Assembly: GCA_001768555.1 (NCBI GenBank)
Contig: MEOD01000059.1
Span: 1-38,902 of the forward strand
Origin: Bacteroidetes bacterium GWF2_29_10
GTDB taxonomy: Bacteria > Bacteroidota > Bacteroidia > Bacteroidales > GWE2-29-8
Length of the DNA stretch: 38,902 nt
Direction of reading: 5' to 3'
This document shows, piece by piece, positions 1-7,507 of the stretch. The notes under the pieces were generated by a model. That model was not told the DNA's origin, ran no database searches, and worked only from the letters and a program-made list of their open reading frames with translations. Each line of letters begins with the position of its first letter. The first letter of the stretch is position 1. A program made the translations under genes and the position numbers.

Positions 1-90
1 AATATGGTTTAATTTAGATGGTTAATTGTTTGATTATTAGCATTAAATGGTTTTTTGAGATTGATTATCAGAGTTAAAAGCGAGATTAAT

Positions 91-156
91 GTGCTGTATA
101 TGTGCTTTATATGAACTCTATATGTGCTCTATATGTGCTTTATATGTGCTCTATAT
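91..156. repeat. Six-copy 11-bp tandem repeat
   Basis: Six head-to-tail units of exactly 11 bp fill 91-156: GTGCTGTATAT, GTGCTTTATAT, GAACTCTATAT, GTGCTCTATAT, GTGCTTTATAT and GTGCTCTATAT. Differences are confined to positions 2-3 of one unit and position 6. The period is about one helical turn, so the same face of the DNA is repeated six times. There is no coding frame across it. Role unknown: protein-binding array or slippage-prone microsatellite are both possible. Confidence 0.9.
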
Positions 157-364
157 CAAAAATTGATTTTGATTAAATCAAAAAAAGTTATTGTTTCATT
201 TTATTTAAAATATATTATTAATCAAAAAGAAAAACTTACTTTTTGATTGATTATAAAAATTAGAATTTACGAATAATTTAGGACAAGCAAATTGATATTA
301 AAAAATTTCTAATGGACAATTTGGGATAAAATCGTTTTTTTTAATATTGATATTCTTTTTAAAA

Positions 365-372
365 TATCTTTG
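365..372 (+). promoter_or_regulatory. Possible -7 box for the DUF2231 gene
   Basis: TATCTTTG matches the Bacteroidota -7 consensus TAnnTTTG and lies 48 bases before the start codon at 421. No clear TTTG is found 19-21 bases upstream, so this is a half-match only. Confidence 0.35.
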
Positions 373-420
373 TATAAAATTATAAAAAAAGTAGTTATTA
401 ATACATTAATACCCTAGTTT

Positions 421-852
421 ATGTTTGATACAACACATTTACATCCAATGATGGTGCATTTTCCAATAGCATTGCTCGTTTTAGGTTTTTTTGCAGAGTT
501 GTTAGGAATAGCATGTAAGAAGCAAGTTTATATGCCTAAAATTTCCTTATATCTTCAGATAACAGGAACATTAGGAGCTATTGCTGCAGTTATAACTGGT
601 AATTTTTTTACTCTTGAAGTAAAAGGTGCAGCTGAAGAGATTCTTGAGACTCATGAAAACTTTGCAAACATAACTATGTGGATAATGATAGTTGCTACTG
701 CATTACGATTATTTCTAATTTATAAAAAGAAGGAAGAAGGTCCTTTGAAATGGTTTGTGTTTGCTCTTTATGGTTTAGGAACCTTATCTGTTTTAGCTAC
801 AGGTTTTTATGGGGGAACTCTTGTTTATGATTATTTTATAGGTGGGTTTTAA
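421..852 (+). CDS. DUF2231 family inner-membrane protein
   Basis: 143 residues. The start MFDTTHLHPMMVHFPIALLVLGF carries the HPxxVHFPIAL motif that defines DUF2231 membrane proteins. Four hydrophobic segments can be seen, roughly at residues 12-30, 43-62, 83-100 and 110-132, so this is a small integral membrane protein. The family has no settled biochemical role; the paired histidines near the membrane face invite haem or metal binding, which is inference. The rubrerythrin lipoprotein gene begins 35 bases downstream with no terminator between, so the two are probably co-transcribed and share a redox or oxidative-stress setting. Confidence 0.85.
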   Translation: MFDTTHLHPMMVHFPIALLVLGFFAELLGIACKKQVYMPKISLYLQITGTLGAIAAVITGNFFTLEVKGAAEEILETHENFANITMWIMIVATALRLFLIYKKKEEGPLKWFVFALYGLGTLSVLATGFYGGTLVYDYFIGGF

Positions 853-887
853 TTGAAAAATTTATTAACATTTTTATTTTATTTAAC

Positions 888-1565
888 ATGAAAAAAAATC
901 TTTTAAAAACATTATGCATTGTTATTTCAATTGCATTAATTTCTGGTTGTACTGGCAATAAAGAAAAGCAAGAAGAATCAAAGGGTTCTACAGCAACACA
1001 ACAACAAGCGGTAACTAACCAGAAAACTATCGAAAACCTTAAAGCTGCTTTGCTTGGTGAAACAAATGCTTCTGCCAATTATGCGGAATTTGCAAAGAAG
1101 GCTAATGAAGAAAAACAACCAGAGATAGCAAAATTGTTTCAAGCAGCTTCTAAAGCTGAGGCTATACATGCTAATAATCATGCAAAAGTTTTAGAAAAAC
1201 TTGGAGTGAAGAATGATGAAATAAAACCAGAATTAACTGCAGTAAAATCTACATTAGAAAATCTTGAGTTTGCAATAAAAGGAGAAACTCATGAATTTGA
1301 AGCAATGTATCCTGAATTTATTAAAATTGCAGAGCAGGAATCTGTAAAAGATGCCGTAACATCTTTCAATTGGGCGCTTGATACAGAAAAGAAACATGCT
1401 GGTTTTTACACAAAGGCTCTTGCTTTATTAAAGGAAAAAAAATCAAAATCTATTGCTAATGAATATTATATTTGTCCTAAATGTGGTAATACTTTTGAAA
1501 AAGGAAATGTGGATGAAAATTGTGGATTTTGCATGACTCCAAAAAGCAAGTATGAAAAGATATAG
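888..1565 (+). CDS. Rubrerythrin-family lipoprotein
   Basis: 225 residues. A lipoprotein signal ends in LISG-C with the lipidated Cys at residue 21, followed by a polar linker to about residue 45. A rubrerythrin four-helix domain follows (about 47-185) with the diiron ligands visible: E58 in LLGETNA, E91xxH94 (EAIH), E133 in KGETHE and E167xxH170 (EKKH). A C-terminal rubredoxin-like knuckle has C196xxC199 and C212xxC215. Rubrerythrins reduce hydrogen peroxide using electrons passed from the rubredoxin iron. They are normally cytoplasmic and about 190 residues long; the extra N-terminus here is exactly the lipoprotein leader, implying a membrane-tethered periplasmic enzyme. The electron donor is not evident, and the DUF2231 protein upstream is a candidate partner. 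Confidence 0.9.
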   Translation: MKKNLLKTLCIVISIALISGCTGNKEKQEESKGSTATQQQAVTNQKTIENLKAALLGETNASANYAEFAKKANEEKQPEIAKLFQAASKAEAIHANNHAKVLEKLGVKNDEIKPELTAVKSTLENLEFAIKGETHEFEAMYPEFIKIAEQESVKDAVTSFNWALDTEKKHAGFYTKALALLKEKKSKSIANEYYICPKCGNTFEKGNVDENCGFCMTPKSKYEKI

Positions 1566-1583
1566 GTAATAGTTTTGCTATTT

Positions 1584-1624
1584 AAAAAGGAGCCCGTTCA
1601 TTATAAAATGTTTGGGCTTTTTTT
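1584..1624 (+). terminator. Intrinsic terminator after the rubrerythrin gene
   Basis: A GC stem AGCCC / GGGCT is extended by A-T pairs (AAAAAGG... against ...TTTTTTT), has a loop of about 16 bases and ends in a run of seven T. It begins 18 bases after the stop codon at 1565. Its T-run overlaps the -33 box of the next promoter. Confidence 0.85.
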
Positions 1625-1653
1625 GTATATTAATTAAAATTAATTTATTTTTG
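1622..1653 (+). promoter_or_regulatory. Promoter of comEC
   Basis: TTTG at 1622-1625, a 20-base spacer, then TATTTTTG at 1646-1653: a full match to the Bacteroidota TTTG-N19-21-TAnnTTTG promoter. The start codon at 1671 lies 17 bases past the -7 box, so the leader would be only about 10 bases. Confidence 0.65.
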
Positions 1654-1670
1654 TAAGATAAATTAATGTA

Positions 1671-3746
1671 ATGAAAAATTATCCATTATTAGGAGGTCTT
1701 TTATTTTTTATCTTAGGGATTATTTGTTTTTATTATAATCATGAACTAGGATTATCCTTATTAATTTTAACATCTTTATTCCCTTTTTTGTTGATTATAA
1801 AACAAACAAGAGAATTGTTTTCGAATATTTATATTCATTTCCTTATATACGCCGCAGGATATTTCATAACTTTTGCAAATACTTCATTATATTCTGATAA
1901 TTTTTTTGGAAAATATATTAATACTGCAAAATATTTTGTTGTTAAGATTGATAGAATTGAAAAGGAAAAAGAAAATCAGCAAAACCTTTTAGGTAATATA
2001 GTTTATAAATATAATAAGCAAAATGGGTTAGGGGTAACTAAGGGGAGGGTTTTGTTGAAATTGTTTGCAGATAATAAAAATAGGTTAAAAGAAGGAGAAT
2101 ATGTTATTGTTCCTAATGTATTAAGGAAAATAAGTAAACCATACAATCCATTTATGTTTGACAGCAAAGATTATAGAAACAAAATGGATGTTTATTACTA
2201 TGCTTCTTTAACAATAAAACAATTAAAGAAAACAGGTATTATCAAGCAAAGTTTTTTGGTTAAATTAAAATACAGAGCTCAGAGTTTTATTAAAGAAAGT
2301 ATTGGAAAGTTTAATTTTGATAAGCCTGAGTTAGGGATAATAACGGCATTGATTATAGGTGATAAATCTTATTTGGAATATGATTTGAAAGATAAATATT
2401 CAAAAGTGGGAATTATACACGTATTGTGCATATCGGGTTTACATGTGGGGATTATTTATTTAATGATTTCCTTATTGCTTAATATTATTCCTCGTAATAA
2501 ATACACGATTATCTTGCAAGCTCTGTTGTCATTGATATTATTATGGTCCTATGTTATTATTACAGGATTAAGTCCTTCAGCACAAAGAGCTGGGATTATG
2601 TTTAGTTTTGTCATAATAAACAACTTAATGATCAGAGAAGGCAAGTTAATAAATTCATTAGTTAGCAGTGCTTTTATAAGCTTGGTTATAAATCCTTATG
2701 ACATTTTTGCATTAGGGTTTCAGTTATCATATCTTGCAGTTTTGGGTATTGCAATTTTTTATCAAAGGCTTTATGATTACTTATTAAAAATTAAGCAATC
2801 AATGCTTCTAAATAAACTTTATAAATTAATAGCAATTTCTCTATCTGCTCAGATCTTTATAATTCCAATAATAATGTATCAATTTAATAATTTCCCCGTT
2901 TGGTTTTTATTTATTAATGTTATTGTCATCCCTTTAATCCCTATCATTATATGTTTGATTATTGGTTTAATTGTTTTTTCAAATATTAGCGTAATCAGTA
3001 GCTTTTTATTTATGCTCATAAATGAACTGTTAGTTTTCATCAATCGATTAGTCGAAATGTTTTATAAGTTACAACCTTATTATTTTCAATCAATAAGTAT
3101 CAGCTTTATTGAAACATTAGCTTTGTATGGAGTAATTTTATTTCTGATAATTTATTTATATAAAAACAGGCGAAGAATCTATTTGCTATTAAGCATGTTG
3201 ATTATAATTGCTTTATTAATATTTGAAATATGTAAAGAAATAGAGCAAGCAAAGCAAAGAATTTTTACTGTATATAATATTCCACAACATTCTGCACTAA
3301 GTGTAATTATTGGTAAAAAGGCATATATATTTTGTGATTCTTCTCTATTAAAAAAGCAACAACTATTGGATTATAATATTCAAAAACATCTTATTCATTG
3401 TGGCATAAAAAGCAAAACTCTAATTAATATACACTCTACTTTTTATAATGACTATATCCATTATTCAAAATATGGAATAATATCATTTAACAAAAAAAAG
3501 ATAGTAATAATTAAGGATAAACTCCTTTTGGAAAAGATATTAAATAAAAAGATTGAGGCGAATTTTGTCGTTTTTACCAATGTCAAATTTTTTAAATATT
3601 CGCTAATAAATAACAATGTCATTGTTAATGACAAAATAATTTTTGATTCGACTTGTGGTCCTTATTGTTTGAATAAAGCAAATATTGATAAACGTCAATA
3701 TTATAATGTTTATCATAATTATGCATATTCTGTGACGTTAGATTAG
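1671..3746 (+). CDS. comEC: ComEC/Rec2-family DNA uptake channel
   Basis: 691 residues. The N-terminus has two or three membrane segments, then a soluble insertion resembling DUF4131. The ComEC competence domain starts near residue 220 with LGIITALIIGDKSYL and continues with the diagnostic GIIHVLCISGLHVGII (about 247-262), PSAQRAGIM and FALGFQLSYLAVLGIAIF. At least eight further membrane spans follow to about residue 510. ComEC forms the inner-membrane channel that imports single-stranded DNA in natural transformation. The C-terminal 180 residues have no HxHxDH motif, so I see no metallo-beta-lactamase nuclease domain as in some longer ComEC proteins. The gene has its own promoter, and its stop codon overlaps that of the convergent gene. 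Confidence 0.88.
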   Translation: MKNYPLLGGLLFFILGIICFYYNHELGLSLLILTSLFPFLLIIKQTRELFSNIYIHFLIYAAGYFITFANTSLYSDNFFGKYINTAKYFVVKIDRIEKEKENQQNLLGNIVYKYNKQNGLGVTKGRVLLKLFADNKNRLKEGEYVIVPNVLRKISKPYNPFMFDSKDYRNKMDVYYYASLTIKQLKKTGIIKQSFLVKLKYRAQSFIKESIGKFNFDKPELGIITALIIGDKSYLEYDLKDKYSKVGIIHVLCISGLHVGIIYLMISLLLNIIPRNKYTIILQALLSLILLWSYVIITGLSPSAQRAGIMFSFVIINNLMIREGKLINSLVSSAFISLVINPYDIFALGFQLSYLAVLGIAIFYQRLYDYLLKIKQSMLLNKLYKLIAISLSAQIFIIPIIMYQFNNFPVWFLFINVIVIPLIPIIICLIIGLIVFSNISVISSFLFMLINELLVFINRLVEMFYKLQPYYFQSISISFIETLALYGVILFLIIYLYKNRRRIYLLLSMLIIIALLIFEICKEIEQAKQRIFTVYNIPQHSALSVIIGKKAYIFCDSSLLKKQQLLDYNIQKHLIHCGIKSKTLINIHSTFYNDYIHYSKYGIISFNKKKIVIIKDKLLLEKILNKKIEANFVVFTNVKFFKYSLINNNVIVNDKIIFDSTCGPYCLNKANIDKRQYYNVYHNYAYSVTLD

Positions 3747-5620
3747 TCGTCTAACTTTGCAAAGATTGAATTCTTGCTTTTAAATTCAGGTACTATTTCT
3801 TTTATCTTCTTTACAATTTGTGTATTGTCAAAAGTATTTATTAACCCGATTAATTCATTAATTTCTTTTGATAAATAATCAAAATCATATTCAATAACTT
3901 TTGCTATCATTATATCAGAGTTGTCAGTTTTTACAGTGTTTTCACTATCAGCTAGAAGTTCCTCATATAGTTTCTCTCCTGCTCTTAATCCAGTGAAAAC
4001 AATTTGTATATCCTTGCCTATTTCCAACCCATACAATTTTATCATTTTCTTGGCAAGGTCAATTATTTTTACCGATTTGCCCATATCAAAAATAAATATT
4101 TCTCCTCCATTTCCCATTGAACCAGCCTGCAATACTAACTGACTTGCTTCTGGTATAGTCATGAAAAAACGAGTAACATCTGGATGGGTTATTGTTATCG
4201 GACCTCCTGATTCTATTTGTTTTTTAAATAATGGAATGACTGACCCATTAGAGCCTAAAACATTTCCAAAACGAGTTGTTATAAAGCTTGTTTTACTACA
4301 TGAATTAAATGATTGAATATACATTTCTGCTAACCGTTTTGTCGCTCCCATAATATTTGTAGGGTTTACTGCTTTATCTGTTGAAACCATTACAAATTTA
4401 AAAACATTATATTTATTAGATAAGTCGGCTATATTCATTGTTCCTACAATATTAACCATAACAGCTTCGTCTGGATGTTTCTCCATCATCGGGACATGTT
4501 TATATGCAGCAGCATGAAATACAATCTCAGGTTTAAATGTCTCAAAAACACTTTCTAGTTTTTCTTTATTATTTAAACTTGCAACAACTATTTCAAATTT
4601 TTTATAAAAAGAAAGCTTCTCTAACTCTAACTCTAATATATATAAAGGCGTTTCTGCTTGGTCTAATAGAATTAACAGTGATGGAGAAAATTTTATTACT
4701 TGTTTTGTTAATTCACTCCCTATAGAACCTGCTGCTCCTGTAATTAATATTCGCTTACCTGTTATGACTTTTCTTATTATATCTTCATTTAATTTTATTT
4801 CCTCTCTTTCTAAAACATCTTCAATTTTTATTTGCTTGAATTGTTTATAACTAAGCTCTCCATTAATCCAACTGCTTACTGGAGGGACCGTTAGTATATT
4901 TATATTATTAGCAATACAAGCTTCAATTATAATTTTTTTATTACTAGGGTTTAAACTTTGTGAAGATATAATTAATTGGTCAGGTTGGTTTGCTTTTAAA
5001 ATAGAATCAATGTTTTTAGTATCTAATATTTTTATATCTTCTAATATTTTTCCTATTTTATTTGGACTATCATCAATAAACGATATTATATTGTATTTAA
5101 TTCCTGCATCTCTCTCTAAAGCTTTTTTAGTTAGAACACCAATCTTTCCTGCCCCATATAATATAACATTAAGCTTTTTTCTGTCAGGGTTATCAAATTG
5201 TAAGTACATAATCTTTACAAAAACACGAATAGATAAGAGTCCTAATAATGAAACTATGAAGTCTATAATTATTATTGACATCGGAATTATAAATACTTTA
5301 GTATATTTATAAGAGACTAAATTAACTACCCCAAAGATTATTGATCCAATAAAAATTACGAAAAAGATTCGTAAGGCATCATTGGTGCTAGTGTACCTAA
5401 AAATAACAGCATGAGTTCGGCCTATTATAAATGTAATTCCTCTTATAATAGCGACATAAATTATAACTGAAGGTAAAGCATTTAAATCCTTTTCAGGAAT
5501 ATGAAAATTAAATCTTAAAAAATATGCTGTAATTATTGAAATGATACATACAAAAATATCAAATGACAAATTAAACCATGTAGGTGTATTCTTTTTTAAA
5601 ATATTTTCAGCAAAATCCAT
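3743..5620 (-). CDS. CapD/WbpM-type nucleoside-diphosphate-sugar 4,6-dehydratase
   Basis: 625 residues. Four membrane segments occupy about 18-135, then a CoA-binding-like Rossmann domain with GAGKIG at 156-161. The catalytic short-chain dehydrogenase domain starts at residue 288 with ITGAAGSIGSE (nucleotide binding), then AAAYKHVPMME at about 370-380, STDK at 413-416 and the Lys of GATKR at 428. In this WbpM/FlaA1 subfamily the usual YxxxK tyrosine is replaced by the DK-type motif seen here. Members act on UDP-HexNAc to start deoxy-amino-sugar synthesis for capsule, O-antigen or glycoprotein glycans. The length matches the large membrane-bound class. The start lies 5 bases after the recJ stop, so it is almost certainly translated from the recJ transcript. 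No glycosyltransferases are adjacent. Confidence 0.9.
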   Translation of the reverse strand: MDFAENILKKNTPTWFNLSFDIFVCIISIITAYFLRFNFHIPEKDLNALPSVIIYVAIIRGITFIIGRTHAVIFRYTSTNDALRIFFVIFIGSIIFGVVNLVSYKYTKVFIIPMSIIIIDFIVSLLGLLSIRVFVKIMYLQFDNPDRKKLNVILYGAGKIGVLTKKALERDAGIKYNIISFIDDSPNKIGKILEDIKILDTKNIDSILKANQPDQLIISSQSLNPSNKKIIIEACIANNINILTVPPVSSWINGELSYKQFKQIKIEDVLEREEIKLNEDIIRKVITGKRILITGAAGSIGSELTKQVIKFSPSLLILLDQAETPLYILELELEKLSFYKKFEIVVASLNNKEKLESVFETFKPEIVFHAAAYKHVPMMEKHPDEAVMVNIVGTMNIADLSNKYNVFKFVMVSTDKAVNPTNIMGATKRLAEMYIQSFNSCSKTSFITTRFGNVLGSNGSVIPLFKKQIESGGPITITHPDVTRFFMTIPEASQLVLQAGSMGNGGEIFIFDMGKSVKIIDLAKKMIKLYGLEIGKDIQIVFTGLRAGEKLYEELLADSENTVKTDNSDIMIAKVIEYDFDYLSKEINELIGLINTFDNTQIVKKIKEIVPEFKSKNSIFAKLDD

Positions 5621-5625
5621 ATTTA

Positions 5626-7356
5626 TCAGTATTTTATATCCTTTATTACTAATGTTGCTTTACTCTCTATTTGAGTATTGTAATTAATTTCAAATATAAT
5701 ACAAAATATTCCATCCTTTAATATATTTTTTAAATGGGCCTGATTATATCCAATAAATTCTAATTCTTTATCGGAATCCCCTATATTTGTTGTAAGTTTT
5801 AGCTTCAAATTATTATTATTTGATATTTTAATTTCTGTTATTTTAAACAATGATTCTATTGAAAAAATAGGTGTTGGATTTCCAAACCCAAAAGGTGCTA
5901 ATTTTTCTATAAATTTAAATAATTCTTCATTTAAATCAGAGCAATTCAATGTTGAATCTATTTCAAAAGTGTTAGTGCTTTTTAAGTGAACATGATTATC
6001 AAATATATGCTCTATGTTGTTTTTGAAGTTGTCAAATTGATTATTATCTATTGTTAAGCCTACGGCAGAACGATGTCCTCCAAATTTTTTAATAAACTTT
6101 GAATTTTGTTGAATAATATCATATAAATTAATGTCATTACACGTTCTTGCTGAGCCAGAATATTCATCATTATTGTCAGATGTTAGTATAATTGTAGTTT
6201 TTTTATAATACTCAACTAATTTATTTGCAACAATACCAATAACTCCCTTATTCCAATTTTCAGATTTTATTATGATTATGTTTGAGTTATTATTGTTTAT
6301 TTTTAAGTAATCATGTGCTTCTTTAAGTATTTTCTTCTCTATAGTTTTGCGCTTATTATTATCATGATTAATGTCTAATGTGATTGCTTCTATTTGATGT
6401 AAATCATGGGATATAAGTAAATCTATAATTTTACAAGCATTCCCAACTCTTCCCGCTGCATTAATCTTTGGACCTATAAGATAGCTCAAATCAGAGATTT
6501 TTATTTGTTTATTAAAACATTTGTCATAATGATTGTAAAATATACCAGATAAAGCAAATAGGCTTTGATATAAGTATTTAGGATTGTTATTTATCAATTC
6601 TAATCCATATTTAACAAATATTCTATTCTCATCGGTAAGATTAACTAAATCGCATGCTGTACTTACAGCAACGTAATCAATATAATTAAATAATTTGTCA
6701 ATTAAATCAACTCGCTTCTTATGAATTAAAAATCCATTAATAAGCTTAAACCCAACTCCACATGCAGATAATTCTTTAAAGGGATAATTACAAGCCGTTT
6801 GTTTTGGATTAATAATACTGTAAGCTTCAGGAAGCATTCCATTTTGATAATGGTGATCACAAATGATGATATTCATGCCCAAACTATTTGCATATTTTAT
6901 TTCTTCATTAGAAGACATTCCACAGTCCAATGCAATAATTAATGAAATATCAATGCTTTTTGCATATTCAATAGATTTTACTGAAATACCAGACCCCTCA
7001 TTAAATCTATCTGGAATATAATATGTTATATTTTCTGTAAATTCTTTTAAGAACAGATAAACTAAAGAAACGGCAGTAGTTCCGTCAACATCAAAATCCC
7101 CATAAATCATTATTTTTTCGTCATCCTTAATTGCTGTATCTATTCTTTCTATAGATTTCATCATGTCTTTCAATAAAAAAGGTGAATGCAATTCTTTTAT
7201 TGAAAAATCTAAATGATTATTTATTTGTTCTTCCGTTTTTAAGCCTCTTTTAAGTAGCAGGTTCTTTTGAATATCTGAAAAATTAGGATTACCTTTTAGA
7301 GAATTAAAATCTTTAGAATTAGGGGTATAGTATTGCCAATTTATCTCTTCTTGCAT
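5626..7356 (-). CDS. recJ: Single-stranded-DNA exonuclease RecJ
   Basis: 576 residues, the usual RecJ length. The DHH phosphoesterase motifs are in order: DFDVDG at 87-92, ALDCG with D144, and CDHH with D167-H168-H169. The DHHA1 domain follows with the conserved GGHRSAVG near residue 430, then an OB-like C-terminal domain with NPTPIF. RecJ degrades single-stranded DNA 5'-3' in RecF-type recombination, mismatch repair and base excision repair, using Mn2+ or Mg2+ bound by the aspartates and histidines. It is the first gene of a two-gene unit with the sugar-nucleotide dehydratase gene, 5 bases downstream. Confidence 0.95.
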   Translation of the reverse strand: MQEEINWQYYTPNSKDFNSLKGNPNFSDIQKNLLLKRGLKTEEQINNHLDFSIKELHSPFLLKDMMKSIERIDTAIKDDEKIMIYGDFDVDGTTAVSLVYLFLKEFTENITYYIPDRFNEGSGISVKSIEYAKSIDISLIIALDCGMSSNEEIKYANSLGMNIIICDHHYQNGMLPEAYSIINPKQTACNYPFKELSACGVGFKLINGFLIHKKRVDLIDKLFNYIDYVAVSTACDLVNLTDENRIFVKYGLELINNNPKYLYQSLFALSGIFYNHYDKCFNKQIKISDLSYLIGPKINAAGRVGNACKIIDLLISHDLHQIEAITLDINHDNNKRKTIEKKILKEAHDYLKINNNNSNIIIIKSENWNKGVIGIVANKLVEYYKKTTIILTSDNNDEYSGSARTCNDINLYDIIQQNSKFIKKFGGHRSAVGLTIDNNQFDNFKNNIEHIFDNHVHLKSTNTFEIDSTLNCSDLNEELFKFIEKLAPFGFGNPTPIFSIESLFKITEIKISNNNNLKLKLTTNIGDSDKELEFIGYNQAHLKNILKDGIFCIIFEINYNTQIESKATLVIKDIKY

Positions 7357-7400
7357 TAAAATTCCTTTGTTGTAAGTTTTATACTATAAGTATTTTTAAG

Positions 7401-7408
7401 CAAAAATA
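7401..7408 (-). promoter_or_regulatory. Possible -7 box for recJ
   Basis: Read on the minus strand the sequence is TATTTTTG, a match to TAnnTTTG, 44 bases before the recJ start codon. No TTTG -33 box is seen at the proper distance, so support is partial. Confidence 0.35.
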
Positions 7409-7507
7409 ACATTTTATCAAATAAGCATTCTAAAAAAAATAATTATTTCTTAATATTAATAAAAAACAACTCTTTTATTTATACAAACCAAATGTTTTTG
7501 ATTTACA

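Larger units (their letters stand above)
1..420. other. Non-coding leader of the window
   Basis: No convincing reading frame on either strand. It is very AT-rich. The only structured content I see is the 11-bp tandem array at 91-156 and a -7-like box at 365-372 ahead of the first gene. The stretch may also be the 3' flank of a gene outside the window. Confidence 0.6.

Noticed and set aside
836-1181. Minus-strand reading frames opposite the rubrerythrin gene
   Set aside because: They lie wholly within a clear coding gene, show no family motif and have no promoter-like sequence.
103-1565. Tandem array as a CRISPR or plasmid iteron origin
   Set aside because: Units are 11 bp with no spacers, so it is not CRISPR. 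No replication initiator gene or cas gene is in the window, so an origin cannot be supported.
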